From Pseudomonas beijingensis (GTDB lineage: Bacteria; Pseudomonadota; Gammaproteobacteria; Pseudomonadales; Pseudomonadaceae): a stretch of DNA of 64,000 nucleotides. Under the pieces are notes generated by a model. It worked only from the letters and a program-made list of their open reading frames with translations. It made no database searches and was not told the DNA's origin. The DNA lies in the NCBI RefSeq assembly GCF_030687295.1, contig NZ_CP117425.1, positions 5,770,001 through 5,834,000 on the forward strand. The letters are read 5' to 3'. Each line of letters opens with the position of its first letter. The first letter of the stretch is position 1. A program made the translations under genes and the position numbers. Shown here in pieces: positions 10,612 through 20,063 of this stretch.

Positions 10612-11657
10612 CCTTCGTTCTCCACTTTGAATACGGCGGTAAATGCACCCAACTCTTCGAGTTTTTCCCTGGCCAGGCCAGTGTGCAGTGCATCATGGGC
10701 CAGTTCCACGCCTTGCTTGAGGCTGCTGGCGTGGTCGGCGGCGTATAACGCAGCGCCGGCATTGAGCACGATCATCTCAGCGGCTTTCTGGCCGTTCTCG
10801 GTCTTGCGGCGACCCAAGGCATCGCGAATCAACTCCAGCGACTGGGCCGGGCCATCGACCGCCAGGCCGTGCAAGCTCTGGCTCTTCATGCCGAGGTCTT
10901 CAGGTTCGACCCAATACTCGCTGATCTGATCATTTTTTAGTTCGGCCACGAATGTGGGCGCCGCCAGGCTGAATTCATCCAGGCCATCTTTAGAATGGAC
11001 CACCAGCACGTGCTTGCTGCCCAGGCGTTGCAGAACTTCTGCCAACGGCCGGCACAACGCCAGGCTGAACACCCCAACCACCTGATGCTTCACACCGGCC
11101 GGATTCGTAAGCGGGCCGAGCATGTTGAACAGCGTACGCAGGCCCAGGTCACGGCGCGGCGCGGCAGCGTGTTTCATGGCACTGTGATGGGTCTGGGCAA
11201 ACATGAAACCAATGCCGACATTGTCGATACAGCGCGCGACTTGAATCGGCGTCAGGTTCAGGTAGATGCCGGCCGCCTCCAGCAGGTCGGCACTGCCGCT
11301 CTTGCCCGAGACTGCGCGGTTGCCGTGCTTGGCAACGGTGCAACCGGCCGCCGCGACCACAAACGACGAGGCAGTGGAAACGTTGAAGATATTGGCGCCG
11401 TCACCACCGGTGCCGACCACATCGACCACACCGTCCAGCGTCTTGAGTTCGACCTTGTCCGCCAGTTCGCGCATCACCGAAACGGCGCCGACGATTTCAT
11501 CGATGCTCTCGCTCTTCATGCGCATGGCCATCATGAACGCGCCGATCTGCGCATCCGTGCATTGGCCGGTCATGATTTCGCGCATCACGTCACGCATCTC
11601 GTCGGTGCTCAGGTCGAGATGGCCGACGATACGGCTCAGGGCTGTCTTGATATCCAT
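10608..11657 (-). CDS. trpD: anthranilate phosphoribosyltransferase TrpD
   Basis: At 349 residues it shows the phosphoribosyl-pyrophosphate motif [29 protein letters not shown] and a basic QTHHSAMKH segment of the family. It transfers phosphoribose to anthranilate in tryptophan synthesis. It is the middle gene of trpGDC: nine bases after trpG and overlapping trpC. Confidence 0.97.
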   Translation of the reverse strand: MDIKTALSRIVGHLDLSTDEMRDVMREIMTGQCTDAQIGAFMMAMRMKSESIDEIVGAVSVMRELADKVELKTLDGVVDVVGTGGDGANIFNVSTASSFVVAAAGCTVAKHGNRAVSGKSGSADLLEAAGIYLNLTPIQVARCIDNVGIGFMFAQTHHSAMKHAAAPRRDLGLRTLFNMLGPLTNPAGVKHQVVGVFSLALCRPLAEVLQRLGSKHVLVVHSKDGLDEFSLAAPTFVAELKNDQISEYWVEPEDLGMKSQSLHGLAVDGPAQSLELIRDALGRRKTENGQKAAEMIVLNAGAALYAADHASSLKQGVELAHDALHTGLAREKLEELGAFTAVFKVENEG

Positions 11658-11666
11658 GAAAAGTCC

Positions 11667-12260
11667 TTAGCGCGTGCCGCCGGTTTGTTTGAGGAAGTTG
11701 GCGAACAGCTCGTGGCCCTGCTCGGTGAGAATAGACTCGGGATGAAATTGCACACCCTCGATATTCAATGTCTTGTGGCGCAGCCCCATGATTTCATCCA
11801 CCGAGCCGTCTTCAAGCTGGGTCCAGGCCGTCAGCTCCAGGCAGTCAGGCAGCGTTTCGCGCTTGACGATCAAGGAGTGGTAGCGGGTGACGGTAAGCGG
11901 ACGATTGAGTCCCTCGAACACGCCCTTGTCCTCGTGGAATACCGGGCTAGTCTTACCGTGCATGACTTGTCGGGCGCGTACCACATCACCACCGAACGCC
12001 TGGCCGATCGACTGATGTCCCAGGCAGACGCCCAGGATCGGCAGCTTGCCGGCGAAATATTTGATGGCCTCGATGGAAATGCCCGCTTCGGTCGGCGTGC
12101 ACGGGCCGGGGGAAACCACGATGCGCTCAGGCTTGAGGGCTTCGATTTCGGCGATGGTCAGTTCGTCGTTGCGCACGACCTTGACCTCGGAGCCCAGCTC
12201 GCCAAGGTATTGCACAACGTTGTAGGTAAAAGAGTCGTAGTTATCGATCATCAGCAACAT
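11667..12260 (-). CDS. trpG: anthranilate synthase glutaminase subunit TrpG
   Basis: At 197 residues it is a class I glutamine amidotransferase. The nucleophile is Cys79 in [11 protein letters not shown], and the His/Glu pair is in QFHPESILT. TrpG supplies ammonia to TrpE to make anthranilate from chorismate. Its partner gene trpE lies about 2.5 kb away in a separate transcript, the usual Pseudomonas arrangement. A 200-base leader with a Trp-rich mini-ORF precedes it. Confidence 0.97.
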   Translation of the reverse strand: MLLMIDNYDSFTYNVVQYLGELGSEVKVVRNDELTIAEIEALKPERIVVSPGPCTPTEAGISIEAIKYFAGKLPILGVCLGHQSIGQAFGGDVVRARQVMHGKTSPVFHEDKGVFEGLNRPLTVTRYHSLIVKRETLPDCLELTAWTQLEDGSVDEIMGLRHKTLNIEGVQFHPESILTEQGHELFANFLKQTGGTR

Positions 12261-12399
12261 GGCGTAAGCAACCTATTGAATTCACTGACTTTAAACACAG
12301 CCTTCAGAGAGTGACCCGCACGCTGCTGCGCTTGGCGAGGCGATTGATGCCCCGGCGAAGCGGTTCTACAGCGGGTGAAGAAGGCAAATCGGTACAGGT

Positions 12400-12412
12400 C
12401 CGGCGAGGCCGG
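12400..12412 (-). promoter_or_regulatory. candidate attenuator hairpin in the trpGDC leader
   Basis: A five-base-pair stem, CCGGC-CTC-GCCGG on the minus strand, lies ten bases after the leader-peptide stop. The T-run that follows is poor (ATTTGC), so this may be an antiterminator or pause element rather than the terminator itself. The remaining 140 bases before trpG hold no clear U-tract hairpin that I could find by eye. Confidence 0.35.
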
Positions 12413-12422
12413 CGGAGATTGT

Positions 12423-12461
12423 TCAGGCGCGCCAACGCCAACGGGCGTGTGCCTTGATCAT
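12423..12461 (-). CDS. putative trpGDC leader peptide (TrpL-like, 12 residues)
   Basis: The short frame MIKAHARWRWRA ends in a TGA and has two tryptophan codons separated by one arginine codon. It lies 162 bases upstream of trpG in a region otherwise without genes. The last 20 or so bases are nearly identical to the sequence just before trpE (16306-16328), where the same ARWRWRA is encoded. This is what ribosome-mediated Trp attenuation requires; from memory, attenuation of both trpE and trpGDC has been reported in P. putida. The Shine-Dalgarno sequence is weak, so translation is inferred. Confidence 0.7.
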   Translation of the reverse strand: MIKAHARWRWRA

Positions 12462-12519
12462 TTGATCCAGAAGTTTGCTGACAATCGACACAGGGGAAGT
12501 CTCGTTCATACGTTCCGGC

Positions 12520-12548
12520 ACAGTAGCTTAGCTGGGCGGAGCACGCAA
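12520..12548 (-). promoter_or_regulatory. candidate sigma-70 promoter of trpGDC
   Basis: On the minus strand TTGCGT (12543-12548) and TACTGT (12520-12525) are separated by exactly 17 bases. A start site near 12513 would give a leader of about 50 bases before the Trp mini-ORF. The elements match consensus only partly. Confidence 0.4.
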
Positions 12549-12670
12549 TATGACCGTTCTCGAAGGGCTTTGAAACAATCGCGACGTTCCGGATAGATGG
12601 CAAAACGCCGAAAGTTTTTGGTACTGTCGTTTCGTTTTCTAACAACAATAAGATAAAAACGGACTTTGCC
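12549..12670. other. remaining intergenic sequence between the trpGDC promoter and estA
   Basis: Together with the leader elements listed separately this completes the 410-base gap between divergent trpG and estA. The half nearest estA turns AT-rich (TTTCTAACAACAATAAG) and is likely to contain the estA promoter, but I see no convincing -35/-10 pair and no other gene. Confidence 0.4.
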
Positions 12671-14578
12671 ATGATAAAGAAGACGCTGTTCGTACCGATT
12701 GCCGGTTGCTTACTGGCAATGGCCTGCGCCCAGGCGAGCGCCGCCCCCAACCCGTACTCCAAATTCATCGTGTTCGGCGACAGCCTCAACGACGCTGGCC
12801 AACTCGCCGACCCGAACGGCCCGCCCGGCTCGACCGCGCGCTATACCAACCGGACCGGTCCGATCTATGCGGACGGCAGCGGTGAAGCCTATTCGGCCAA
12901 CTCCACCCAACTGCTCGGTGGGCGCCTGGGCTATTCCGCCGACGAGACCGCTGCCTCCACTTCGGCGGTCCGCGCCAACGAAGGGCTGGCAGACGGCAAT
13001 AACTGGGCGGTGGGCGGTTATCGTACCGACCAGATCCTCGAATCGATTACCGGTGTGTCCGATACCGGCGAGCGCAGCCGTCCCGGCTACCTGCAATCCA
13101 ATGGCCTGCGCGCCGATCCGAATGCGCTGTATTACCTTTCCGGTGGCGGTAACGACTTCCTTCAAGGCCGGGTATTGAACACCGCACAGGCGAACGCCGC
13201 CGCGGACCGCCTGGCCGACAGCGTCCAGGTACTGCAAACGGCCGGTGCCCGCTATGTGATGGTCTGGCTGTTGCCCGACCTGGGCCTGACCCCGGCCCTC
13301 AACGGCGGCCCCTTGCAGGACACCTTTTCGCAATTGGGCAATCAGTTCAACCAACAACTGATCACGCGCCTGCAAGGCATCGACGCCGAAATCATTCCAC
13401 TGAACATTCCTCTTTTGCTGAAGGAAAGCTTCGCCGATCCAGCAAGATTCGGCCTCGCCACCGGCGAGAATCTCACCGCGACCTGCTTCAGCGGCAACGG
13501 CTGCACGGAAAACGCCACCTATGGCATCAACAGTGCCACGCCTGATCCCACCAAGCTGATCTACAACGACGCGGTCCATCCAACCGAAACCGGGCAAAAA
13601 CTGATCGCCGACTACGCCTTTTCCCTGCTCGCGGCGCCCTGGGAGCTGACGCTGCTGCCGGAAATGGCCCACTCGACCCTGCGGGCTCACCAGGATGAGT
13701 TGCGCAGCCAGTGGCAATCGGACTGGGAGGACTGGCAGGCGGTCGGCCAGTGGCGAGCCATCGTCGCCGGTGGCGGCCAGCATCTGGACATGGACAGCCA
13801 GGGCAGCGGCGCCAGCGCCGACGGCAGCGGCTACAGCCTCAACGTCGGCGGCAGCTATCGCCTCAACGAGGCTTGGCGCGTAGGTGTCGCCGCCGGTCTC
13901 TACCGCCAGGACATGGAGGCAGGCCATAACGATTCGCAGTACAAGCTCAACAGCTACCTGGCCACCGCCTTCGCCCAGTTCCAGCAAAACCGCTGGTGGG
14001 CCGATGCGGCGCTGACCGGCGGCAAGCTGGATTATGACAACCTGGAGCGCAAGTTCGACCTGGGCGTCAACGAAGCGCAGGAGAAAGGCGACACGGACGG
14101 CCATCTCTGGGCATTCAGCACGCGGCTGGGCTACGACATCGCCCAGCCGGGCAGCGAATGGCATCTCTCGCCGTTTGTCAGCGCTGATTATGCGAAGGTG
14201 GAAGTCGATGGCTACTCGGAAAAGAGCAACCGCTCCACGGCCCTGACCTTCGATGACCAGACCCGCGACTCGAAACGCCTGGGCATTGGCTTGCAGGGCA
14301 AATACAACATCACCCGGCAGACCCAGGTGTTTGGCGAATATGCCCACGAACGCGAGTACGAAGACGACACGCAAAAGGTCAACATCGCCCTCAACAGCCT
14401 GCCGGCCAATGACTTCACGCTGGAAGGCTATACGCCACAGAGCCACCTGAACCGCCTGAGCCTGGGGGTCAGCCACAAGTTGACCAAGGACCTGGCGCTG
14501 CGGGGCGGCTATACGTTGCGCAAGGATGATGACATGACCCAGCAAGGGGTGAGCCTGGGGGTCAGCCTGGACTTCTGA
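12671..14578 (+). CDS. estA: GDSL autotransporter esterase EstA/EstP
   Basis: The protein has 635 residues. A signal peptide spans residues 1-24 (cleavage after QASA), and a GDSL lipase domain follows with nucleophile Ser38 in FGDSLNDAG, an SGGGNDF block and the catalytic DAVHPTETG block near residue 300. The last 270 residues form an autotransporter beta-barrel ending in the aromatic terminus SLDF. It displays an esterase on the outer membrane; in P. aeruginosa EstA affects rhamnolipid, motility and biofilm. It stands alone between the split trp operons, convergent with trpE. Confidence 0.95.
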   Translation: MIKKTLFVPIAGCLLAMACAQASAAPNPYSKFIVFGDSLNDAGQLADPNGPPGSTARYTNRTGPIYADGSGEAYSANSTQLLGGRLGYSADETAASTSAVRANEGLADGNNWAVGGYRTDQILESITGVSDTGERSRPGYLQSNGLRADPNALYYLSGGGNDFLQGRVLNTAQANAAADRLADSVQVLQTAGARYVMVWLLPDLGLTPALNGGPLQDTFSQLGNQFNQQLITRLQGIDAEIIPLNIPLLLKESFADPARFGLATGENLTATCFSGNGCTENATYGINSATPDPTKLIYNDAVHPTETGQKLIADYAFSLLAAPWELTLLPEMAHSTLRAHQDELRSQWQSDWEDWQAVGQWRAIVAGGGQHLDMDSQGSGASADGSGYSLNVGGSYRLNEAWRVGVAAGLYRQDMEAGHNDSQYKLNSYLATAFAQFQQNRWWADAALTGGKLDYDNLERKFDLGVNEAQEKGDTDGHLWAFSTRLGYDIAQPGSEWHLSPFVSADYAKVEVDGYSEKSNRSTALTFDDQTRDSKRLGIGLQGKYNITRQTQVFGEYAHEREYEDDTQKVNIALNSLPANDFTLEGYTPQSHLNRLSLGVSHKLTKDLALRGGYTLRKDDDMTQQGVSLGVSLDF

Positions 14579-14590
14579 TCGAGGAGAGCC

Positions 14591-14680
14591 TGTGGGAGCG
14601 AGCTTGCTCGCGATAGCGGGGTGTCAGTCGACCGATGGATTGAATAGGACGCCCTCATCGCGAGCAAGCTCGCTCCCACA
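14591..14680. repeat. inverted pair of REP elements
   Basis: Two copies of the Pseudomonas REP palindrome (TGTGGGAGCGAGCTTGCTCG type) face each other at 14591-14615 and 14657-14680, about 40 bases apart. Such REP doublets form cruciforms or RNA hairpins. It lies between convergent estA and trpE. Confidence 0.92.
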
Positions 14681-14705
14681 TTTTGATCGAGTTGCGTGAA
14701 GGAAC

Positions 14706-14737
14706 TGTGGCGAGGGAGCTTGCTCCCTCGCCACAGT
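14706..14737. repeat. palindrome of a second REP class, possible terminator for trpE/estA
   Basis: The near-perfect palindrome TGTGGCGAGGGAGC / GCTCCCTCGCCACA has a two-base centre and lies 17 bases beyond the trpE stop. It differs from the main REP type (GCGAGGGAG rather than GGAGCGAGC). Confidence 0.8.
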
Positions 14738-14753
14738 TGTTTGCTGCAGGCCT

Positions 14754-16235
14754 TCAGTCGCTGGAGGTCTGCTCGGCCAGCGCCACGGCGCGGAACATCG
14801 CCCGGCGTTTGTTCAGGGTTTCTTCCCATTCCAATGCCGGCACCGAGTCGGCGACGATACCGCCGCCGGCCTGCACGTGCAGTTCACCGTTCTTGATGAC
14901 CGCGGTGCGAATGGCAATCGCGGTGTCCATGTTGCCGTTCCAGGCGAAATAACCCACGGCCCCGCCGTACACCCCGCGCTTGACCGGCTCCAGTTCATCG
15001 ATGATCTCCATCGCCCGGATTTTCGGCGCGCCGGACAAGGTGCCCGCTGGCAGGATCGCCCGCAAGGCATCCATCGCGGTCAGCCCGGCCTTCAACTGGC
15101 CGGTAACGTTGGAAACGATGTGCATCACGTTGGAATAGCGCTCGATGACCATCTTCTCGGTGAGTTTCACCGAACCGATTTCCGAGACCCGCCCGGTGTC
15201 ATTGCGCCCCAGGTCGATCAGCATCAGGTGCTCGGCGATTTCCTTGTCGTCCGACAGCAGGTCCTCTTCCAGCGCCCGGTCAGCCTCCTCCGTGGCGCCA
15301 CGGGGGCGAGTGCCGGCGATCGGTCGCACGGTGATCAGGTTGTCCTCGACCCGCACCAATACTTCCGGCGAACTGCCCACGACATGGAAGTCGCCGAAGT
15401 TGAAGAAGTACATGTAGGGGGTCGGGTTGAAGCAGCGCAGCGCCCGATAGAGATCGATGGGCGCGGCCTTGAAGTCGATGGACATCCGTTGCGATGGCAC
15501 CACCTGCATGCAGTCGCCGGCGAGGATGTATTCCTTGATGGTATCGACGGCCCGTTCGTAATCGTCCTGGGTGAAACTGGAACGAAACACCGGGTCGGCC
15601 GCCGACTGCTTGCTGAAATCCAGGCCGGGACGCGGCGTGATCGGCTGACGGAGTTTTTCCAACAGCGTCTGCAGGCTTTTCTGACCTTGCTCGTAGGCAT
15701 CTTCCCGGGAAGGGTCGACCAGAACGATGGCGTGCATCTTGCCAGCGAGATTATCGAAGACCACGACGGCGTCGGAGACCATCAGCAATATGTCCGGCAC
15801 GCCCAGCGGATCGGGGTTTGGACAAGCGCCCAGACGCTTTTCCACGTAGCGCACGCAGTCGTAGCCGAAATACCCCACCAGGCCACCATTGAAGCGCGGC
15901 AGGCCGGGGATGGTCGGCACGTTGTAGCGGGCCTTGAAGGTTTCAACGAACGCCAGCGGGTCTTCGACCTCGTGGCTTTCGATTTCGACACCGTCGTGGG
16001 TCACGCTGATGCGATGGTCATGGACCCGTAGCACCGTACGGCACGGCAGGCCGATGATGGAGTAACGGCCCCACTTTTCCCCGCCCTGCACCGATTCGAG
16101 CAGGTAGGAGTTGGGCTGGTCGGCCAGCTTGAGGTAGATCGACAGCGGCGTGTCGAAGTCGGCCAGGGTTTCGCAGGCAAGGGGGATGCGGTTGTAGCCG
16201 GCAGCGGCTAGACGCAGGAATTCTTCGCGGATCAT
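14754..16235 (-). CDS. trpE: anthranilate synthase component I TrpE
   Basis: The protein has 493 residues. The LLES motif at residues 45-48 is the tryptophan feedback site of the family. The chorismate-binding core includes [39 protein letters not shown] and [11 protein letters not shown]. It makes anthranilate from chorismate using ammonia from TrpG. The start lies 70 bases after the gph stop, in a leader with a candidate attenuator. It is transcribed with or after gph and rpe. Confidence 0.97.
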   Translation of the reverse strand: MIREEFLRLAAAGYNRIPLACETLADFDTPLSIYLKLADQPNSYLLESVQGGEKWGRYSIIGLPCRTVLRVHDHRISVTHDGVEIESHEVEDPLAFVETFKARYNVPTIPGLPRFNGGLVGYFGYDCVRYVEKRLGACPNPDPLGVPDILLMVSDAVVVFDNLAGKMHAIVLVDPSREDAYEQGQKSLQTLLEKLRQPITPRPGLDFSKQSAADPVFRSSFTQDDYERAVDTIKEYILAGDCMQVVPSQRMSIDFKAAPIDLYRALRCFNPTPYMYFFNFGDFHVVGSSPEVLVRVEDNLITVRPIAGTRPRGATEEADRALEEDLLSDDKEIAEHLMLIDLGRNDTGRVSEIGSVKLTEKMVIERYSNVMHIVSNVTGQLKAGLTAMDALRAILPAGTLSGAPKIRAMEIIDELEPVKRGVYGGAVGYFAWNGNMDTAIAIRTAVIKNGELHVQAGGGIVADSVPALEWEETLNKRRAMFRAVALAEQTSSD

Positions 16236-16281
16236 GGGGTGCCTCGTGGCAAGAGGAGCTGACAGTCAGGTATGCAAACGC

Positions 16282-16295
16282 GCCGGATAACCGGC
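16282..16295 (-). promoter_or_regulatory. candidate attenuator hairpin upstream of trpE
   Basis: On the minus strand GCCGG-TTAT-CCGGC forms a tight stem followed by GCGTTTGC. It begins about 10 bases after the stop of the RWRWRA frame and ends about 45 bases before trpE. The U-tract is short, so termination efficiency is doubtful; its position and the Trp codons just upstream support attenuation. Confidence 0.45.
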
Positions 16296-16305
16296 CAGGA
16301 TCACG

Positions 16306-17124
16306 TCAGGCGCGCCAACGCCAGCGGGCCAGGGCCTTCATGACTTTCATCCAGAGTTTGCGAGTGACCACCACGATGGCGTTTCCAGAAGAGGATTGAA
16401 CAGCGTCGGGCAACGTTATCTCAGCCGCCGGGTCCAGGCAACCGGGAATTAACAGACGCAAATCGTCGATCACCAGCGTCGGAAACTCTTCGGCTATGGG
16501 CCGGCCGTGGTTGTAGCCGTAACTCAGCGCTACGCATTTGACCCCTGCCGCCTTGGCCGCCAGCACATCACTGCGCGAGTCGCCGACGAACAAGGATTGG
16601 GAGGCCGGGATGTTGGCCATTTTCATCACGAAGAACAGCGCGGCCGGGTCAGGTTTTTTCTGCGGCAAGGTATCGCCGCCGATGATCCAGCGGAAATAAC
16701 GGCCGATTTTCATCTGGTCCAGCAGCGGTGCGACGAAGCGTTCCGGTTTGTTGGTGATCAGGGCCATTTCCACGCCCTGCTGTTTCAGCCACTTGAGGGT
16801 GGACCGCACGCCGGGGTAGACCACTGTCAGTGGGTGATCGCCTTCGTAGGCTTCATTGAACAACCCCAGCGCCCGCTCGGCCTCGGCATCATCGACCCCT
16901 TGGGCGTCGATATCATTGGCCAGGGCCCGGCGCACCAACATCGGCGCACCGTTACCCACCCAGTGGCGCACCGAGTCGATGCCGGCGGGCGGGCGTCCGA
17001 GCTGGAGCAGCATACTGTCCACGGCCGCCGCGAGGTCCGGGACCGAATCGACCAATGTGCCATCGAGGTCGAACATCACCAGACGCGGCAAGCTGCCGGG
17101 GAACAGCTGCTCGAAGCCGCTCAT
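16306..17124 (-). CDS. gph: phosphoglycolate phosphatase Gph with a C-terminal Trp-leader-like tail
   Basis: This HAD-superfamily hydrolase has 272 residues. The nucleophile motif [11 protein letters not shown] is at residues 18-28, a threonine follows in the TNKPERF motif, and [14 protein letters not shown] provides the acidic motif. It dephosphorylates 2-phosphoglycolate arising from DNA repair. It overlaps rpe by four bases. The last 35 or so residues go beyond the usual HAD core and finish in [14 protein letters not shown]; the ARWRWRA end is shared with the trpGDC leader peptide. The trpE leader therefore seems to be the in-frame 3' end of gph, with possible internal starts at 16350 and 16341. 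Confidence 0.93.
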   Translation of the reverse strand: MSGFEQLFPGSLPRLVMFDLDGTLVDSVPDLAAAVDSMLLQLGRPPAGIDSVRHWVGNGAPMLVRRALANDIDAQGVDDAEAERALGLFNEAYEGDHPLTVVYPGVRSTLKWLKQQGVEMALITNKPERFVAPLLDQMKIGRYFRWIIGGDTLPQKKPDPAALFFVMKMANIPASQSLFVGDSRSDVLAAKAAGVKCVALSYGYNHGRPIAEEFPTLVIDDLRLLIPGCLDPAAEITLPDAVQSSSGNAIVVVTRKLWMKVMKALARWRWRA

Positions 17125-17795
17125 GGGCGCGCCAGGGCCAGTTCGGCGCGCATTTTTGCAATCACCTCTTCGTAGTTCGGTGCGTTGAAGATCGCCGAAC
17201 CCGCGACGAACGTATCGGCGCCGGCCGCGGCGATTTCACGGATATTGTTCACGTTCACGCCACCGTCGATTTCCAGGCGGATATCACGGCCCGAGGCATC
17301 GATCAGCGCACGGGCTTCGCGCAGCTTGTCGAGCGTACCCGGGATGAACTTCTGCCCGCCGAAGCCAGGGTTGACGCTCATCAGCAGGATCATGTCGACC
17401 TTGTCCATCACGTACTTGAGCACGTCCAGGGGCGTGGCCGGGTTGAACACCAGGCCGGCCTTGCAACCGCCCTCGCGGATCAACTGCAGGGAGCGGTCGA
17501 CGTGCAGCGTGGCTTCAGGGTGAAAGGTGATATAGGTGGCACCGGCCTCGATGAAGTCACCAACGATGCGGTCCACCGGGCTGACCATCAGGTGCGCATC
17601 GATCGGCGCGGTGACGCCGTACTTGCGCAGCGCTGCGCAGACCATCGGGCCGATGGTCAGGTTGGGTACGTAGTGGTTGTCCATGACATCGAAGTGCACG
17701 ATGTCGGCCCCGGCGGCCAGAACGTTGTCCACTTCCTCGCCCAGGCGGGCGAAGTCGGCGGAGAGAATCGACGGAGCAATAGCGAAGGGCTGCAT
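17121..17795 (-). CDS. rpe: ribulose-phosphate 3-epimerase Rpe
   Basis: At 224 residues from the ATG at 17795 ([15 protein letters not shown]) it has the normal length; the open frame continues 22 codons upstream without family similarity. Barrel motifs [26 protein letters not shown] and EIDGGVN carry the metal ligands and catalytic aspartates. It interconverts ribulose-5-phosphate and xylulose-5-phosphate in the pentose phosphate pathway. It is the first gene of rpe-gph-trpE. Confidence 0.97.
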   Translation of the reverse strand: MQPFAIAPSILSADFARLGEEVDNVLAAGADIVHFDVMDNHYVPNLTIGPMVCAALRKYGVTAPIDAHLMVSPVDRIVGDFIEAGATYITFHPEATLHVDRSLQLIREGGCKAGLVFNPATPLDVLKYVMDKVDMILLMSVNPGFGGQKFIPGTLDKLREARALIDASGRDIRLEIDGGVNVNNIREIAAAGADTFVAGSAIFNAPNYEEVIAKMRAELALARP

Positions 17796-17873
17796 GACGC
17801 ACCTGTTTTGAGCGAAATCACGATGGCGCGCATTGTATACCTCCAGATTTGGCGCGCCCACCGTGACCGTCGA

Positions 17874-19022
17874 TCAATACGCCGCGCGGTAGATCTTCTC
17901 GATATCGGCGGCGCTCAGTTGGCGCGGATTGTTGCGCATCAGACGCTCGATCCCCGCCGCTTCCAGCGCCATCGAGGGAATCACGTCCTCGGTCACGCCC
18001 AGGCCGCTCAAGCCCTTGGGAATTTCCACGGCGGCACACAGCGCGACCATGGCCTCCACGGCTTCGTCGGCCGCTTCCAGATCACTCAGGTGAGCGGTCT
18101 TGAGGCCCATGGCTTCAGCGATGTCGCGCATGCGCTCGACGCAGGCCATTTTGTTCCACGTCATGACATACGGCAGCAACAAGGCGTTGGCGACGCCATG
18201 GGACACGTGAAAGCGCCCGCCCAATGGATAGGCCAGCGCATGCACCGCCCCGACCCCGGCATTGCCGAATGCCATGCCGGCCATCAGGCTGGCCGTGGCC
18301 ATGTCCTCACGGGCTTGCAGGTGCGCGGGGTTGGCATAGGCCTTGGGCAAGGCGCGGGTGATCAGTTTGATTGCGCCGATGGCCAGGGCATCGGTGATCG
18401 GCGAAGCATTCAGCGACAGGTAGGCCTCGATCGCATGCACCAGCGCATCGACGCCGCTGGCAGCCGTGACGCTGCGCGGGCAAGTGAGGGTCATCTGTGG
18501 GCTGACCAACGCCACGTCCGGCAACAGAAAATCGCTGACGATGCCTTTTTTCAGTTGCGCGGCCTTGTCGGAGAGGATCGCCACGTTGGTGACTTCCGAA
18601 CCGGTACCGGCCGTGGTGGGGATGGCAATCATGGGCGGGCCTTTGCGCGGCACCTGGTCGACGCCGAACATATCCTGCAGCTCGCCGTGGTACCCGGCAT
18701 AGACGCCCACGCACTTGGCGATGTCGATGGCACTGCCGCCGCCCAGGCCGATCAGGCCATCGTGACCGCCGTCGCGGTAGGCTTGCATGCAGTCCTCGAC
18801 AATGGCGATTTCCGGGTCCGGCATGACCCGGTCGAAAATCTCGTAGTCGCGTCCGCCCAGGTGTTGCAGGGCCAGCTCCACGGTGCCGGACTTGACCAGC
18901 GCCGCGTCGGTCACGATCAGCGGATTGTCGACATCCAGTCGCGTCAACTCGGCGGCCAGTTGCTCGATGGCAGCGGCACCCGTGATCAGTTTATGGGCGA
19001 TCTTGAATGAGGAAAGACTCAT
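17874..19022 (-). CDS. iron-containing (class III) alcohol dehydrogenase
   Basis: The protein has 382 residues with the family signatures GLGGGSAIDIAK (NAD binding), TTAGTGSEVTN and the metal-binding run with HALAYPLGGRFHVSHG, where two histidines bind iron. It resembles YiaY, the L-threonine dehydrogenase/ethanol dehydrogenase group. It lies about 80 bases before rpe on the same strand, with an REP pair between it and the agt-like permease. From memory this gene is absent at this position in P. aeruginosa PAO1, so it may be a lineage-specific insertion. The substrate is unknown. Confidence 0.92.
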   Translation of the reverse strand: MSLSSFKIAHKLITGAAAIEQLAAELTRLDVDNPLIVTDAALVKSGTVELALQHLGGRDYEIFDRVMPDPEIAIVEDCMQAYRDGGHDGLIGLGGGSAIDIAKCVGVYAGYHGELQDMFGVDQVPRKGPPMIAIPTTAGTGSEVTNVAILSDKAAQLKKGIVSDFLLPDVALVSPQMTLTCPRSVTAASGVDALVHAIEAYLSLNASPITDALAIGAIKLITRALPKAYANPAHLQAREDMATASLMAGMAFGNAGVGAVHALAYPLGGRFHVSHGVANALLLPYVMTWNKMACVERMRDIAEAMGLKTAHLSDLEAADEAVEAMVALCAAVEIPKGLSGLGVTEDVIPSMALEAAGIERLMRNNPRQLSAADIEKIYRAAY

Positions 19023-19117
19023 GTGCGCGGCCTCTTATTCGAGTATGGGCTGGCACAAGGATAGCTCGGTATTTAAGGTTGTCTTCCATTCAGCCCATGA
19101 ATACACCGCAAATCCAT

Positions 19118-19207
19118 TGTGGGAGCGGGCTTGCTCGCGAATGCGGCGGAACATTCAATATAAATGTCGACTGACACACCGCTTTCGCGAGCAAGCCCGC
19201 TCCCACA
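19118..19207. repeat. inverted pair of REP elements
   Basis: Two facing copies with the GGAGCGGGCTTGCTCGCGA variant (G in place of A in the stem) frame a 45-base centre. They lie between the alcohol dehydrogenase start and the permease stop. Confidence 0.92.
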
Positions 19208-19225
19208 TTGGTTTTGCGTTGGGCC

Positions 19226-20050
19226 TCAGACCTGGGCAGTACGCAGCTTCTCGCTACGCCCACGCAACCACTCCAGGGTCAGCAGCAGAATCACCGAGAA
19301 AGCAATCAGCAAGGTCGCCGCCGCCGCGATGGTGGGGCTGAGGTTTTCGCGGATACCGCTGAACATCTGCCGTGGCAACGTGGCCTGCTCAGGGCCGGCC
19401 AGGAACAGGGTCACCACCACTTCATCGAACGACGTCGCGAAGGCGAACAGGGCGCCGGAGATCACGCCTGGGGCTATCAACGGCAGGGTCACCCGACGAA
19501 ATGCCGTCAGTGGCGAAGCCCCGAGGCTGGCGGCGGCGCGAACCAGGTTGTGATTGAACCCCTGCAAGGTCGCCGACACCGTGATGATGACGAACGGCAC
19601 ACCCAACACGGCATGGACCACGATCAGCGAGAAGAAACTGTTGCCCATCCCCAGCGGTGCGAAGAACAGGTAGCTGGCAACGCCGATGATCACCACCGGC
19701 ACCACCATGGGTGAAATCACCAAGGCCATCACCAGCGCCTTGCCTGGGAAGTCACCGCGAGTCAGGCCAATGGCCGCCAGCGTGCCAAAGATCATCGCCA
19801 GCAAGGTCGCCGCCGGGGCCACGATAATGCTGTTCTTCAACGCCCGCATCCATTCCGCCGAGGCGAAGAAATCGTGGTACCACTGCAGCGAGAAGCCTTG
19901 CAGCGGGTACACCAGGAAGCTGCCGGAGTTGAACGACAGTGGAATGATCACCAGCACCGGCAGGATCAGGAACAACAGGATCAACCCGCAGAGTATGCGC
20001 AGACTGTAGAACCACACCCGTTCGATGGGGGACATGTAAGGACTCACCAT
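19226..20050 (-). CDS. agtD: ABC transporter permease, PotI-like (AgtD-like)
   Basis: At 274 residues it has about six membrane helices and the binding-protein-dependent permease EAA loop (VRAAASLGASPLTAFRRVTLP). I kept the ATG at 20050 because GGGGAG lies seven bases before it. It pairs with the upstream permease as the second channel subunit of a polyamine-type importer. By gene order next to rpe it corresponds to the P. aeruginosa agtABCD GABA/5-aminovalerate transporter, as I remember it; the specificity is inferred. Confidence 0.88.
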   Translation of the reverse strand: MVSPYMSPIERVWFYSLRILCGLILLFLILPVLVIIPLSFNSGSFLVYPLQGFSLQWYHDFFASAEWMRALKNSIIVAPAATLLAMIFGTLAAIGLTRGDFPGKALVMALVISPMVVPVVIIGVASYLFFAPLGMGNSFFSLIVVHAVLGVPFVIITVSATLQGFNHNLVRAAASLGASPLTAFRRVTLPLIAPGVISGALFAFATSFDEVVVTLFLAGPEQATLPRQMFSGIRENLSPTIAAAATLLIAFSVILLLTLEWLRGRSEKLRTAQV

Positions 20051-20063
20051 TTTCGATCTCCCC

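Noticed and set aside
12304..12789. Minus-strand open frame of 161 codons between trpG and estA
   Set aside because: It overlaps the estA start and the trp leader in another frame and has no recognisable domain; the 12-residue leader explains the conserved part.
12710..14545. Long minus-strand open frame (611 codons) across estA
   Set aside because: It mirrors the estA codon pattern; the plus-strand frame has signal peptide, GDSL motifs and barrel. No ribosome-binding site or known motif on the minus strand.
17055..19010. Plus-strand open frame of 651 codons over rpe and the dehydrogenase
   Set aside because: It spans two well-identified minus-strand genes and the gap between them, with no domain of its own.
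19049..19066. Sigma-54-like TGGCAC-N5-TAGCT near the alcohol dehydrogenase start
   Set aside because: It points away from the dehydrogenase and lacks the TTGCW -12 element.
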